From positions 5,122,501 through 5,186,500 of the forward strand of contig NZ_CP034451.1 of assembly GCF_003952525.1 (NCBI RefSeq): DNA of 64,000 nt. Reading direction: 5' to 3'. This DNA comes from Mesorhizobium sp. M3A.F.Ca.ET.080.04.2.1 (lineage in GTDB: Bacteria > Pseudomonadota > Alphaproteobacteria > Rhizobiales > Rhizobiaceae). The translations under genes were made by a program, and so were the position numbers. Numbering within the stretch: the first letter of the stretch is position 1; every line of letters begins with the position of its first letter. Under the pieces are notes generated by a model. The model was not told the DNA's origin. It saw only the letters and a program-made list of their open reading frames with translations, and searched no databases. Positions 1-12,425 of the stretch are shown here, in pieces.

Positions 1-34
1 CGAACTAAATTGCGACATCATTCGGGAGTGTTCC

Positions 35-499
35 GTGCCCAAGATCGACCTATCCGCTGTGCCCGTCCGCAAAGGCTCCGGCTATCCGCCACCCTTCGAC
101 CAGCCCTGCGCCGAGCGCACCCGCCGCCGCCTCGGCGATGCGGGCGGCCTGAAGGATTTCGGCGTCAACCTGATGACGCTGCCGCCCGGCGGCTGGTCGA
201 GCCAGCGCCACTGGCACAGCCATGAGGACGAGCTCGTCTACGTGCTGGAGGGCGAACTGACGCTGGTCGAGGATGGCGGCGAAACGCTGCTCAAGGCCGG
301 CGATAGTGCTGCCTTCGCCAAGAACAGCGGCAACGGCCACCACATGATCAACCGGTCATCGGTCACGGCGCGCTACCTGGAAGTCGGCTCGCGCAACCCG
401 GACGATGTCATCACCTGCTCGAATATCGACATGATGAGCCCGAGTTCGGATGGACGGTTTCTGCACAAGGATGGGAGGGCGTATGAGGGGCAGGGGTGA
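35..499 (+). CDS. Cupin-domain protein
   Basis: A 154-residue soluble protein with one cupin fold, a small beta-barrel that usually binds a metal or a small ligand. The central part (about residues 50-110) carries the cupin pattern W..Q.HWHSHEDELVYVLEGE, then a Gly/Asp turn and a second histidine in the NGHHM stretch, so the metal-binding histidines and glutamate are present. The start is a GTG at 35 with GGGAG about six bases upstream; no in-frame ATG fits better. No signal peptide. It converges on carB, with a perfect hairpin between the two genes. The substrate cannot be told from sequence; many such proteins are sugar or aromatic-compound binding accessories. Confidence 0.85.
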   Translation: MPKIDLSAVPVRKGSGYPPPFDQPCAERTRRRLGDAGGLKDFGVNLMTLPPGGWSSQRHWHSHEDELVYVLEGELTLVEDGGETLLKAGDSAAFAKNSGNGHHMINRSSVTARYLEVGSRNPDDVITCSNIDMMSPSSDGRFLHKDGRAYEGQG

Positions 500-508
500 G
501 GTTCCGCT

Positions 509-537
509 TTCTCCCTTGTGGGCTCCACAAGGGAGAA
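509..537. terminator. Perfect 13-bp hairpin between cupin and carB ends
   Basis: TTCTCCCTTGTGG (509-521) and its exact complement (525-537) are separated by three bases. It sits between two convergent stop codons, so it may end transcripts from both sides. There is no long T tract on either strand, so it could instead be a dispersed palindromic repeat of the kind common between rhizobial genes. Confidence 0.5.
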
Positions 538-554
538 GGGAGGGGCTGGCAGCC

Positions 555-4058
<3,504 letters not shown>

Positions 4059-4195
4059 GTCTACAGGTTCCGTTCGGCGAGCGGCTTGCACGAAAAACCG
4101 GGCGGGGGGAGGACCCGGCCGGTTGTGCTTGCGATTCTGGTATCAGGCTAGGAGGGCCTTATAGGGAAGAGTTTTGGCGGATGTAACCCCGAAAA

Positions 4196-4272
4196 TGAGG
4201 GAGTAGGGGAGTAAGGGAGTAGGGGAGTAGGGGAGGGAGTAGGGGAGTAGGGGAGTAGGGGAGTAGGGGAGG
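4196..4272. repeat. G-rich 8-bp microsatellite upstream of carB
   Basis: About nine imperfect copies of GGGGAGTA, with one shortened unit in the middle. It lies in the 253-bp gap between carB (start 4058) and the SH3 gene (stop 4312), about 140-215 bp upstream of the carB start. The plus strand has closely spaced runs of three or four G, so it could form a G-quadruplex. Slippage would change the copy number. Confidence 0.9.
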
Positions 4273-4311
4273 AGACAGGTTCAAGCGGGCTGCGAAACAT
4301 ACTTCCCTATT

Positions 4312-5118
4312 TCATTCCCCCAGCGCCAACGCATCCGTAATCTCAAACCGCTCGGAAACGCCGACGCGGATCATGTTGAGCGTGCCCTCGCGAGTGAAAC
4401 GGAACTTGTCCGGCGAGTCCGAGCCGGACGGCTGGCCGTCGCGGAAGAGGATGAGCCGCGTGCCGCCGTCCGGCCAGGCCACGGTCACGTCGCTGTCGCC
4501 GCCTGCACGCGCGACCGAGACTTGGCAGCGCGTCATCGGCTGGCCGATGCGGCGCGCGCAGGGAATGCCGCCGGCGGCATCCGGGGCAGGAGCTTCGGAG
4601 CCCGAGGTTGCCGCTGACGCCGCGAAGGCGAGGCCATAGGCGTCCTGCATGGCGGTCCTGCCGATATCGGCAGCGGAGGGCGGCTCGGCCGGGTCGGCGC
4701 TGCCCAGGCGCGCGCTGATATCGGGCGGCGGCGCTTCGGCGGGCGAAGCGCTGACTTCGGTGACCGGGGCGGCGCTGTCGTCGGGCGCGGGTGCCGGATT
4801 GCCGGGGCTGAGATAGCGCGCCGGCGCCCAGCCGACGATCTTCGCGCCCTGGGTGTCCTCGATCTTGCACCATGGATAGCCGTTGACGACATTGCAGCCG
4901 AGATTCTTGACAGCCACTCCGTTTGGCAGCCGCGCCGTCACCTTTCCGCCCGCTGAAGCGGTGGCGCGAATGTTGAGGAGGTCGTCCGGCGCCAGGCCGC
5001 CGATGATGGAGATGACCGTCTCTGGCGCGTCCTGGGCGAAAGCCGGCAGGACGGCCACCAGCAGCTGAGCGGCGAACAGTATCTGCAGCGTCGATCGGAG
5101 CGTGACTGTGCGCCTCAT
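4312..5118 (-). CDS. Secreted SH3-domain protein
   Basis: A 268-residue exported protein. MRRTVTLRST and a hydrophobic stretch ending in AFAQD look like a cleavable Sec signal peptide of about 28 residues. Residues about 35-95 are a bacterial SH3 (SH3_3) domain, with the typical LNIRATAS, KVTARLPNG and the closing W.P..YL. A Pro/Ala-rich linker follows, then a C-terminal region of about 80 residues with two cysteines (CARRIG and MTRCQV) that ends in a small beta-rich domain. I prefer the ATG at 5118, since the nine residues before it would spoil the signal peptide. A periplasmic peptidoglycan- or protein-binding role is inferred from the SH3 domain only. Confidence 0.8.
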   Translation of the reverse strand: MRRTVTLRSTLQILFAAQLLVAVLPAFAQDAPETVISIIGGLAPDDLLNIRATASAGGKVTARLPNGVAVKNLGCNVVNGYPWCKIEDTQGAKIVGWAPARYLSPGNPAPAPDDSAAPVTEVSASPAEAPPPDISARLGSADPAEPPSAADIGRTAMQDAYGLAFAASAATSGSEAPAPDAAGGIPCARRIGQPMTRCQVSVARAGGDSDVTVAWPDGGTRLILFRDGQPSGSDSPDKFRFTREGTLNMIRVGVSERFEITDALALGE

Positions 5119-5251
5119 CCTTCGGCCATGGGCAATGCACTGCAATTCACACGGCGCGACTCAAGGAGCGCCATCGCAAGCCGAGGCGTTTATAGGAGAC
5201 GTTGCTGCGCGATGTCATCGGAAAAATCCGGGCCGAAGGGTCATGACCAAT

Positions 5252-5608
5252 TCAGGCGTCGATCTCGGTCTCCGCTGTGCCAATCACCGGCAGCGCCTTG
5301 TCCTCACCGGCCGCCGTTATCACGCTGTCGAGCAGGCCGGGGAAGCGGGCATCGAGATCAGCACGGCGCAGCGTGATCAGACGGCTGGTGCCGACCACCT
5401 CGGCGCGGGTCACGCCAGCTTCGCGCAGCTTGGCGAGGTGGTAGCTGAGGTTGGTCTTGGAGGCGAGATCGAGGAACTTGCTGCAGCTCAGCGGCACGCC
5501 TTCCTTGCTGGCGAGATAGCGCACGATGGCAAGCCTGGTCGGGTCGCCGAGCACGGCGAGCACGATCGGCAGGCTGATCTGGTCAGCGTTGGGGTGGGGC
5601 AAGGTCAT
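5252..5608 (-). CDS. ArsR-family winged-helix regulator
   Basis: A 118-residue winged-helix repressor of the ArsR/SmtB type. VLAVLGDPTRLAIVRYLA is the typical first helix pair, and NLSYHLAKLREAGV is the recognition helix; the wing includes TSRLITLRR. There is no CxC metal motif in helix 3 (the region reads VPLSCSKFLDL), so a thiol or other signal is as likely as a metal. It is divergent from the MFS transporter at 5802, and the gap holds an inverted repeat (5770-5787), so control of that transporter is a reasonable inference. Confidence 0.85.
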   Translation of the reverse strand: MTLPHPNADQISLPIVLAVLGDPTRLAIVRYLASKEGVPLSCSKFLDLASKTNLSYHLAKLREAGVTRAEVVGTSRLITLRRADLDARFPGLLDSVITAAGEDKALPVIGTAETEIDA

Positions 5609-5741
5609 GGACCAGAATTAAGCACAAACACGGCCGAGTTCAACGCGTCTCCTCCTTCGGCGGACCCGGACGATCCGTTCATCCCGGCCTCGTGCTGACA
5701 TAGAGCTGTCAGCAGGGTTCAGCTATTTTTCCCAGGGTCCG

Positions 5742-5787
5742 TTGACATAACGTGCTGCCATGTCCAATTGTTCAATGACTTTTGAAC
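5742..5787 (+). promoter_or_regulatory. Candidate promoter and operator for the MFS gene
   Basis: TTGACA at 5742-5747 is a good -35 box; the matching -10 region around 5765-5770 is weak. Just downstream is a perfect 6-bp inverted repeat, GTTCAA at 5770-5775 and TTGAAC at 5782-5787, with six bases between. Its position would suit repression of the transporter by the divergent ArsR protein. That link is inference. Confidence 0.45.
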
Positions 5788-5801
5788 TAAGGACAGATCC
5801 C

Positions 5802-6980
5802 ATGGATAAGCGGCTCTACTGGCTAGCGCTCGGATCGTTCACGATCTCGACCGAAGGCTTCGTCATTTCCAGCCTCCTGCCCGACATCGCCGCCGATGCC
5901 GGCATCTCCGTTCCGCTCGCCGGCTCCCTGATCACAGCCTTCGCGCTTGCCTATGCGATCGGCGCGCCGGTCCTGGCGACGCTGACCGGCGAGTGGGACC
6001 GGCGGCGCGTGATCCTGTGGACGCTGGTGTTCTTCGTCGTTGGCAATGTTGCTGCCGCGCTCAGCTCGTCCTTCGAGCTGCTGCTGATTGCCCGCATCGT
6101 CATGGCGCTTTCGTCAGGCCTGTTCGCCGCGACCGCCCAAGGGACAGCGGTAGCCCTGGTCGATGATCACCATCGCGCACGCGCCATCGCCGTCGTCGTC
6201 GGCGGCACCACGGTGGCGGTTGCGGTCGGCGCGCCGCTCGGCGCGCTGGTCGCGGCCATCGCCGGCTGGCGCGGCACCTTCTTCGCAGTCGCCGGCCTCG
6301 GCGCGCTTGCCGGCGCGATCCTGTGGTGGCGCTTGCCGCGCGGCATCATCGGCACCAGGCTGCCGCTCAAGGCGCGGGTGGCGGCGGCGCTCCGTCCCGG
6401 CATCATGCCGATCCTGGCGACGACGGTGCTGGCGCTGACCGGCGCCTTCACGGTGTTCGCCTTCATCGCGCCGTTGGCCATCGACGGTGTGGGCTTGAGC
6501 CCGCTGGCGCTGCCCGGAATGCTGCTCGCCTTCGGCATCGGCGCCGTCATCGGCAACATCGCCGGCGGCCAGGCGGCCGACCGCTTCGGCGCGACCCGCA
6601 CCGTCGGCTGGTCGCTGGCGCTGAGTGCAGCGATGCTCGTCACCTTCTCGCTGATTCCGACCTTCCTGCCGCACACGATCGCCGGCCCGGCACTCTTGGT
6701 CATGATGGTGCCGTGGGGCATCGTCGGCTGGGCCTTCGCGCCGGCGCAGGCGAGCCGCATCATCAGGATCGCGCCTGATGCGGCGCCAATCGTGCTGTCG
6801 CTCAATGCTTCGGCGCTCTATTTCGGCGTCGCGCTCGGCGCGATCGTCGGCGCTGCCGTGCTGCGCCTCGGCGCGCCGGCGGATCTCGGCCTGATCGCGG
6901 CGCTGTTCCCTATCGCTGGATTGGGCGTCGTGCTTGCCGGTCGGGTGCTTGCCCGGCCAGTCGCCATGCCGGCGGAATAA
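5802..6980 (+). CDS. MFS efflux transporter (DHA1 type)
   Basis: A 392-residue inner-membrane protein with about twelve hydrophobic segments. The first helix TISTEGFVISSLLPDIA matches the drug/H+ antiporter pattern of AraJ/YdhP-like exporters, and the loop between helices 2 and 3 reads LTGEWDRRRV, the MFS signature. I start at the ATG at 5802 (MDKRLYW), which has AGGACAG about seven bases upstream; an upstream ATG at 5760 would add 14 polar residues and overlap the operator-like repeat. It stands divergent from an ArsR gene, so it is probably an inducible exporter. The substrate is unknown. Confidence 0.85.
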   Translation: MDKRLYWLALGSFTISTEGFVISSLLPDIAADAGISVPLAGSLITAFALAYAIGAPVLATLTGEWDRRRVILWTLVFFVVGNVAAALSSSFELLLIARIVMALSSGLFAATAQGTAVALVDDHHRARAIAVVVGGTTVAVAVGAPLGALVAAIAGWRGTFFAVAGLGALAGAILWWRLPRGIIGTRLPLKARVAAALRPGIMPILATTVLALTGAFTVFAFIAPLAIDGVGLSPLALPGMLLAFGIGAVIGNIAGGQAADRFGATRTVGWSLALSAAMLVTFSLIPTFLPHTIAGPALLVMMVPWGIVGWAFAPAQASRIIRIAPDAAPIVLSLNASALYFGVALGAIVGAAVLRLGAPADLGLIAALFPIAGLGVVLAGRVLARPVAMPAE

Positions 6981-7028
6981 GATCGGAACTGGTTGCCTTG
7001 CGCGACGCTACGTCGTGCGACGCCGCTC

Positions 7029-7628
7029 TCAAGCTGGCCGCCACATCTGCAGGATCGAGGCGGCCAGCAGCAGGCCAAGGACGATGTTGAGCGCGCGCCA
7101 CTGCCGCTCGGTCTTGAGCAGCCGGGCGAGCAGCGTGCCCGCTACGCACCAGAGCGACAAAGAAAAGGCCGCGGCAAGGCCGAACACCGAACCGAGCAGT
7201 AGCGCAAGCTGGACGGGACTGTCGGCCAGTGCCGCGAAGGAGGCGGCAGCACCCAATCCCATCGCCCAGCCCTTCGGGTTCATCCACTGAATGCCGGCGC
7301 CGCCGAAAAAACTGTTCGGCCTGGCCATGCTGACATCGAGATTGGGCGGGCCACTGCGGCCGATCTTGAGCGCCAGCCAGATCAGGTAGATCGAGCCGGC
7401 GATCTTCATCGCGAGTTGCAGCGAAGGGACGGCGGTGAGCAGTCCGGCGAGGCCTGCCGCGCCGGCAGCCGCCACCGATGCCAATCCCGCCGCGCTGCCG
7501 GCCATCAGCGGCACCGACCGGCGAAAGCCGAACTGCGCGCCGGACGCCGTCGAAAGGGTTGTCGCGATCCCAGGCGTCGAGGTCGAGACCAGCGCGAACA
7601 GGACAAGAGGGATAACGGTCTCGGACAT
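7029..7628 (-). CDS. LysE/RhtB-family exporter
   Basis: A 199-residue inner-membrane protein with about six hydrophobic segments, the usual size of the LysE/RhtB amino-acid exporter family. The N-terminus has the family's small-residue pattern (STSTPGIATTLSTASGAQFG), where most members have TPGPN. INPKGW-type sequence appears as WMNPKGWAMGLGA at about residue 115. GGGAAG precedes the ATG. It diverges from a LysR regulator 100 bp away, the standard layout for a regulated amino-acid exporter. The exported amino acid cannot be predicted. Confidence 0.85.
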   Translation of the reverse strand: MSETVIPLVLFALVSTSTPGIATTLSTASGAQFGFRRSVPLMAGSAAGLASVAAAGAAGLAGLLTAVPSLQLAMKIAGSIYLIWLALKIGRSGPPNLDVSMARPNSFFGGAGIQWMNPKGWAMGLGAAASFAALADSPVQLALLLGSVFGLAAAFSLSLWCVAGTLLARLLKTERQWRALNIVLGLLLAASILQMWRPA

Positions 7629-7728
7629 CTGGCTTCCCCGGTGGAAGGAGCGTCGGAATCTAGCCGTCCTGCATCATCAGTAAATGCAATGTTTGATATG
7701 GATTGAATTACAAAATATAATGCCATTT

Positions 7729-8595
7729 ATGATCCGCGATCTCGACACGACCCTCATTCGCACCTTCGTGACCACAGCCGAGAAGGCGAGCATGACGGCC
7801 GCCGCCAACGCGCTTCATCTGACCCAAGGCGCGGTCAGCCAACACGTCAAGCGGCTGGAGGAGGTGCTTGGCCAGACATTGTTCGAGCGCGACCGGCGAG
7901 GCCTGAGGCTGACGCGCGCCGGCGAGCGGCTGCTCGACAACGGCAGGCGGCTGTTGCAGTTGAATGACGAGATCCTGGCAGAGATCCGGGGCAAGGTGGT
8001 TGCCGGACAGGTGCGGCTCGGCGTGCCATACGATCTTGTCGGCACGCTGCTCCAGCCGGTGCTGAAGGCCTATGCCGAAGCCTTTCCGCAGGTGGAGATC
8101 TCGCTGGTCTGCGCCTCCTCGCCCGAACTCGCGGCGGCACTTGCGGCAGGGACAATCGATCTTGCCATCATCGAGGAGCGGGCCGGGCGATCAAGCGGCG
8201 AATGCCTGCTCGTCGACCGGCTGGTCTGGGTCGGCGCGAGAGGCGGAACGGCACGGCTGAAACGACCGCTGCCGGTCTCGATCGTCGCCGACACCTGCGC
8301 GTTCCGACCGGCGGTGCTGGCCGCGCTCGGTGAGCATGGGCTCGACTGGCGCACCGTGTTCGAAAACGGCAATATCGACGCCACGACGGCGACGGTGCGT
8401 TCGGACCTTGCGGTGACCACGTGGCTTGCCTCGACGGTGCCTGTCGATCTCGACATCCTGTCCGATGCCGGCCTTCCGCCTCTGCCGGAGTTTTCCGTGA
8501 ACCTGCATCTGCCGAAACACGCCGTCACACCGCCCGCGCAAGCCTTCGCGGATCATATCCGCAAAGGCTTGGCGCGCTACCGTCAGGCAGCGTGA
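7729..8595 (+). CDS. LysR-family regulator of the divergent LysE gene
   Basis: A 288-residue LysR-type regulator. The N-terminal helix-turn-helix is intact (TFVTTAEKASMTAAANALHLTQGAVSQHVKRLEEVLG, residues about 11-46, quoted here in part), followed by the linker helix and a substrate-binding-like domain (from about residue 90, VRLGVPYDLV). The start is uncertain: 7729 (MIRDLD) agrees with the family, but 7720 is possible, and TATAAT at 7716-7721 would then lie over it. It probably controls the exporter on the other strand and itself. Confidence 0.85.
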   Translation: MIRDLDTTLIRTFVTTAEKASMTAAANALHLTQGAVSQHVKRLEEVLGQTLFERDRRGLRLTRAGERLLDNGRRLLQLNDEILAEIRGKVVAGQVRLGVPYDLVGTLLQPVLKAYAEAFPQVEISLVCASSPELAAALAAGTIDLAIIEERAGRSSGECLLVDRLVWVGARGGTARLKRPLPVSIVADTCAFRPAVLAALGEHGLDWRTVFENGNIDATTATVRSDLAVTTWLASTVPVDLDILSDAGLPPLPEFSVNLHLPKHAVTPPAQAFADHIRKGLARYRQAA

Positions 8596-8651
8596 GCGCG
8601 AGTTCCCCTCGCCCCTCCGCATTCGTGGAGGCGAGGAACGGATCGCCGGTT

Positions 8652-9302
8652 CTACTTCCAGGTGCGGCGCCGCTCGAGCTCAGCCTCGGAAGGCTCCTCC
8701 TGGGCGAACGAGCCGGTGCGGATCTCGCCGCTGCGTTCATAGTTCGCCATGATCACGCCGGTGCTCGAGGCCTGCGACCTGGTGAGCCTGAAGGCAGCCG
8801 GCATCGCGCCGTCGCCGAACAGTCGCTTGCCCTTGCCGAGCAACAACGGGAAGATCATCAGCCGGATCTCGTCGATCAGCCCGTTGGCGAGCAGAGTCTG
8901 GATCAAATTGCCTGATCCCTGAATGAGCAGGTCAGGTCCGTCTTCCTCTGTGAGCTGCCGGAGCCTTGCCACGACATCTGGCCCAAGCGAGTGGGTGTTC
9001 TCCCAAGTCAGGGAATCCGGGCGGTGCGTCGCCACATATTTGGTCGCGGGGTTGAAGGCATCTGCGATCTTATCTTTCTGATACGGCCAGTATGCGGCGA
9101 AGATGTCGTAGGTTCTGCGGCCGAGCAGCAGGGCAAAGGGTTTGGAGAATAATTCATCCAAAGCGGCGCCTGCCACCTCATCAAAGTAATGAAACGTCCA
9201 GCCGCCGAATTTGAAGCCGCCGACCGGATCCTCTTCCGGTCCGCCCGGCGCCTGCATGACGCCGTCGAGGCTGACGAATGTGGCGGCGATGATCTTTCGC
9301 AT
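8652..9302 (-). CDS. RibD-C / dihydrofolate-reductase-like protein
   Basis: A 216-residue cytoplasmic protein of the RibD C-terminal family, related in fold to dihydrofolate reductase and expected to bind NADPH. It begins MRKIIAATFVSLDGVMQAPGG, the standard opening, with LLGRRTYDIFA at about residue 55 and a Gly-rich LLIQGSGNLIQTLL that matches the cofactor-binding turn. The start at 9302 has GGGAGAG upstream and removes an 11-residue extension. The physiological substrate of these stand-alone RibD-like reductases is not known. Confidence 0.85.
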   Translation of the reverse strand: MRKIIAATFVSLDGVMQAPGGPEEDPVGGFKFGGWTFHYFDEVAGAALDELFSKPFALLLGRRTYDIFAAYWPYQKDKIADAFNPATKYVATHRPDSLTWENTHSLGPDVVARLRQLTEEDGPDLLIQGSGNLIQTLLANGLIDEIRLMIFPLLLGKGKRLFGDGAMPAAFRLTRSQASSTGVIMANYERSGEIRTGSFAQEEPSEAELERRRTWK

Positions 9303-9390
9303 TTGTCTCTCCCTTATCGTTATCCGCGCCGTCATGGCAGGGCTGTCAGCCTAAGGACGAGCCGCAAGGCTCCGTTCCGACACGGGTCTG

Positions 9391-10242
9391 TCAATTTCTT
9401 TGGCGCTTGCTGTCGGCGCGAACGGCGCGTGACGAGAACCAGACATCCTCGAAGATGGCGGTGGCGGTGCGGTCCGGTGTCCTGTCGGCGGAAAGCCAGA
9501 TCGAGCGGCTTCGCGCCGCCTTGTCCCGGTCGGGGATTTTCGCGGACGGACCAACGGCGGAAGCGCCGACGCAAGGGATGAACCAGGAGCCCATGAACGG
9601 CTCGCAGGAAAAGCCCGCCTGCGTTCTGGTGACGACAACCGCAAGGCCGATGCGTTCGGCCGGGCGCCATGGAAAGACCAGCCGGCCGCCAGGGTTCAGG
9701 GCCTTGAGCCAATTGAGGGGAGGGGCCGCGACCCCGGCATTGACATAGATGATGTCGGAGGGCGGCAGCGCGCTGGCGACCGCATCGCCATGGATGACCT
9801 GTACATTCGGATACGACGCGAGGTTCTGCCTGGCGCGCTCGGCAAGGTCAGCCTCCAGCTCGAAGGCGGCAACGGCCCCTCCGGGCTCGACGAGCTTTGC
9901 CAGCAGCGCGCTGTAGTAGCCGGTGCCGGCACCGATATGGACTACGGCTTCGCCGGGCTTTGGCGCGATCTTGCCCATCCACATGGCGTGCAGGATCGGC
10001 TCGCCATTGTTGATGCCCTTGTCGGCATCGAGCACAACCAGCACGTTCTGGTAGATGAAGCTTGGATCGTCACTCGGGGTTTCGATCCGGCCGTCGCCGG
10101 CGATGATCGTCCACGGCCCAGGGCCGAGAAATGCCTCGCGCGGCACCGAGGCGAATGCTTCTTCAAGGCGGGGGCCGGCGGATCGCGCCTGGGCGGCCAT
10201 CAGTCTGGCATAGAATTTTCGAGCTTCGGCGGAACGCGTCAT
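9391..10242 (-). CDS. Protein-L-isoaspartate methyltransferase-like protein
   Basis: A 283-residue SAM-dependent methyltransferase. The motif AVVHIGAGTGYYSALLAKL (about residues 98-116) is the SAM-binding motif I in the form typical of the PCMT family, and AAFELEADLAERA holds the acidic residue for the ribose. The N-terminal RLEEAFASVPREAFLGPG also fits PCMT. The C-terminal region (about 210-283) is longer and less conserved than in classic Pcm, so the substrate may be another protein or a small molecule. It is on the same strand as mntH, with a 47-bp gap. Confidence 0.7.
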   Translation of the reverse strand: MTRSAEARKFYARLMAAQARSAGPRLEEAFASVPREAFLGPGPWTIIAGDGRIETPSDDPSFIYQNVLVVLDADKGINNGEPILHAMWMGKIAPKPGEAVVHIGAGTGYYSALLAKLVEPGGAVAAFELEADLAERARQNLASYPNVQVIHGDAVASALPPSDIIYVNAGVAAPPLNWLKALNPGGRLVFPWRPAERIGLAVVVTRTQAGFSCEPFMGSWFIPCVGASAVGPSAKIPDRDKAARSRSIWLSADRTPDRTATAIFEDVWFSSRAVRADSKRQRN

Positions 10243-10289
10243 GTCCTACGAACATAGCGCAGCCAGCCGGTTTGTCGCCGGTCGTGATC

Positions 10290-11654
10290 TCAGCCGAAAC
10301 CGGTGACCGTGTCGTAGAGCAGCTTGAAATTGAGCACCAGGATGATGGCGGCGACCACCCAGGCCAGCAACGCGACGGCACGCGGAATGGCGAACTTGCC
10401 CATCTTCTTCTTGTCCGACACGAACTGCACCAGAGGCACGACGGCAAAGGGCAGTTGCATCGACAGGATCACCTGACTGAAGACCAGCAACTGGGCGGTG
10501 CCTTTTTCGCCGTAAAGCGCAGTGACGATCACCACGGGGACGATGGCGATGCCGCGCGTCAGCAGGCGGCGCGCCCATTGCGGGATGCGCAGCCTAAGAA
10601 AGCCCTCCATCACGATCTGGCCGGCCAGCGTTGCCGTGACCGTCGAATTGAGGCCCGAAGCAAGCAGCGCCACCGCGAACAGCGTTGAGGCGATGCCCAG
10701 GCCGAGCAGCGGCGAGAGCAGTTCGAAGGCCTGGCCGATCTCGGCGACATCCTGATGGCCGGTGTTGTGGAAGGCCACGGCCGAGACGATGAGGATGGAT
10801 GCGTTGACGAACAGCGCCAGGATCAGCGCAATGGTCGAATCCGTCGTGGCCCACTTGATCGCGTCGCGCCTGCCGGCGTCGTTGCGCTCATAGGCGCGGG
10901 TCTGCACGATCGAGGAATGCAGGTACAGATTATGCGGCATCACGGTCGCGCCGATGATGCCGATGGCGATGTAGAGCATTTCCGGGTTGGTGACGATCTG
11001 CGACGACGGCACGAACATGGAATGCAGTATCGAGCCGACCGGAGGGGCGGCGGCCACGATCTGCACGGCAAAGCAGCCGAAAATGATGATCAGAAGCGCG
11101 ATGATGAAGGCTTCGAGGAAGCGGAAGCCCTTGTTCATCAGGAAGAGCAGCAGGAAAGCGTCGAGCGCTGTGATGATGGCGCCGCCGATCAGCGGAATGC
11201 CGAACAGCAGCTGCAGCGCGATCGCCGTGCCGATGACCTCGGCCAGGTCGCAGGCGATGATCGCCAGTTCGCAGGCGATCCAGAGCAGGAAGTTGACCGG
11301 GCGAGGATAGTAGGCGCGGCAGGCCTGGGCCAGGTCGCGGCCGGTGGCGATGCCGAGCCGCGCGGCCAGCGCCTGCAGCAGGATCGCCATCAGGTTGGAC
11401 AGCATGATGATGAAGAGCAGCGTGTAGCCGAACTGGGCGCCACCGGCGAGGTCGGTCGCCCAGTTGCCGGGGTCCATGTAGCCGACCGAAACCATGTAGC
11501 CGGGTCCGATGAAGGCGAACAGGCGACGGAACCAGACCCCTGTCTGCGGCACCCTGATCGAGGCGTTGACCTCGCGCAGGCTCGGTGGCTCGTCGTCGAC
11601 CCTGTCAAACCGCCAGGCGGATCGGGCTACGGCTGCTGCATCGGCGTCGGACAT
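10290..11654 (-). CDS. mntH: Nramp-family Mn(II)/Fe(II) transporter
   Basis: A 454-residue inner-membrane proton-coupled divalent metal importer. Transmembrane helix 1 carries the metal-binding DPGN motif ([17 protein letters not shown]), and helix 6 carries MPHNLYLHS; both are the Nramp signatures. About eleven membrane segments are visible, the family number. The start at 11654 yields a 45-residue polar head before the first helix. It is divergent from a MntR-type regulator, and the gap holds an imperfect dyad, so manganese-dependent repression is a good inference. Preference for Mn over Fe is inferred from that neighbour. Confidence 0.95.
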   Translation of the reverse strand: MSDADAAAVARSAWRFDRVDDEPPSLREVNASIRVPQTGVWFRRLFAFIGPGYMVSVGYMDPGNWATDLAGGAQFGYTLLFIIMLSNLMAILLQALAARLGIATGRDLAQACRAYYPRPVNFLLWIACELAIIACDLAEVIGTAIALQLLFGIPLIGGAIITALDAFLLLFLMNKGFRFLEAFIIALLIIIFGCFAVQIVAAAPPVGSILHSMFVPSSQIVTNPEMLYIAIGIIGATVMPHNLYLHSSIVQTRAYERNDAGRRDAIKWATTDSTIALILALFVNASILIVSAVAFHNTGHQDVAEIGQAFELLSPLLGLGIASTLFAVALLASGLNSTVTATLAGQIVMEGFLRLRIPQWARRLLTRGIAIVPVVIVTALYGEKGTAQLLVFSQVILSMQLPFAVVPLVQFVSDKKKMGKFAIPRAVALLAWVVAAIILVLNFKLLYDTVTGFG

Positions 11655-11707
11655 GAGGCATTCCGGTGAAGAGGGTAGGATTACCGCCTCTATTTACGCC
11701 ATGGCTC

Positions 11708-11731
11708 AACATTATGCAATAGGCTATATTT
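11708..11731. promoter_or_regulatory. Candidate MntR operator between mntH and mntR
   Basis: An AT-rich imperfect dyad, AACATTATGC then GCTATATTT, stands out from the GC-rich surroundings. It resembles the published enterobacterial MntR box (AACATAGC...GCTATGTT) with an extra base in the left arm. It sits about 55 bp upstream of mntH and 155 bp upstream of the preferred mntR start. Confidence 0.4.
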
Positions 11732-11884
11732 CATTGATCGTGCTTTCGTGATATGCGCAAACAGCGCTTGGCCACCCGCCGCGAAGGCCGGTTGCGTCGG
11801 CGTGGGAATGCAAATAAACGGCCAGACTACGCCGGGTCCGTGCTATGAATGCGGAGCCGATTCAATCCCAAGGAGGGGCGCGTA

Positions 11885-12337
11885 TTGGCGCTGAGGAACA
11901 GACCGGTTCGACGCGAAAACGCGCTCCCCGATGCCGAAATCCACTCGGAGGGCTTTCGGCAGACGCGGGAAGCGCGCCGCGGCGCGCTTGTCGAAGACTA
12001 TGTCGAACTGATCGCCGATCTCATCGAAGACGGCAATGAGGCGCGTCAGGTCGATATCGCGGCAAGGCTCGGCGTCGCGCAGCCGACCGTGGCGAAGATG
12101 CTGACCAGGCTGTGCGCCGACGGGCTGGTCTCGAGAAAGCCCTATCGCGGCGTGTTCCTGACCGAGACAGGCCGCAAAGTCGCCGAAGAAAGCCGCATCC
12201 GACACCAGACGGTCGAGGCCTTCCTGCGCTCGCTGGGTGTCAGCGCCGAGACGGCGCGGATCGATGCCGAGGGCATCGAGCACCATGTCAGTGCCGAGAC
12301 GCTGGAAGCTTTCCGCAGAGCGATGACCGCGCGCTGA
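11885..12337 (+). CDS. mntR: DtxR-family manganese regulator MntR
   Basis: A 150-residue metal-dependent repressor. The winged helix includes [23 protein letters not shown] as the helix-turn-helix, followed by the dimerisation domain with the family's [19 protein letters not shown] and [13 protein letters not shown], which hold the metal-binding Glu/His/Glu residues. I choose the TTG at 11885 because AAGGAGG (11870-11876) lies eight bases before it; the ATG at 11849 in the same frame has no such site and would place this Shine-Dalgarno inside the gene. It presumably represses the divergent mntH when manganese is sufficient. Confidence 0.85.
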   Translation: MALRNRPVRRENALPDAEIHSEGFRQTREARRGALVEDYVELIADLIEDGNEARQVDIAARLGVAQPTVAKMLTRLCADGLVSRKPYRGVFLTETGRKVAEESRIRHQTVEAFLRSLGVSAETARIDAEGIEHHVSAETLEAFRRAMTAR

Positions 12338-12425
12338 CCCCCTCGGTTTCCAGTCAAGCTGGAACCGCCAAGCATCCAGCGCGTTCGTCTCCAGTCCGCG
12401 ATCATGGCGGCCAGGGAGGAATGCG

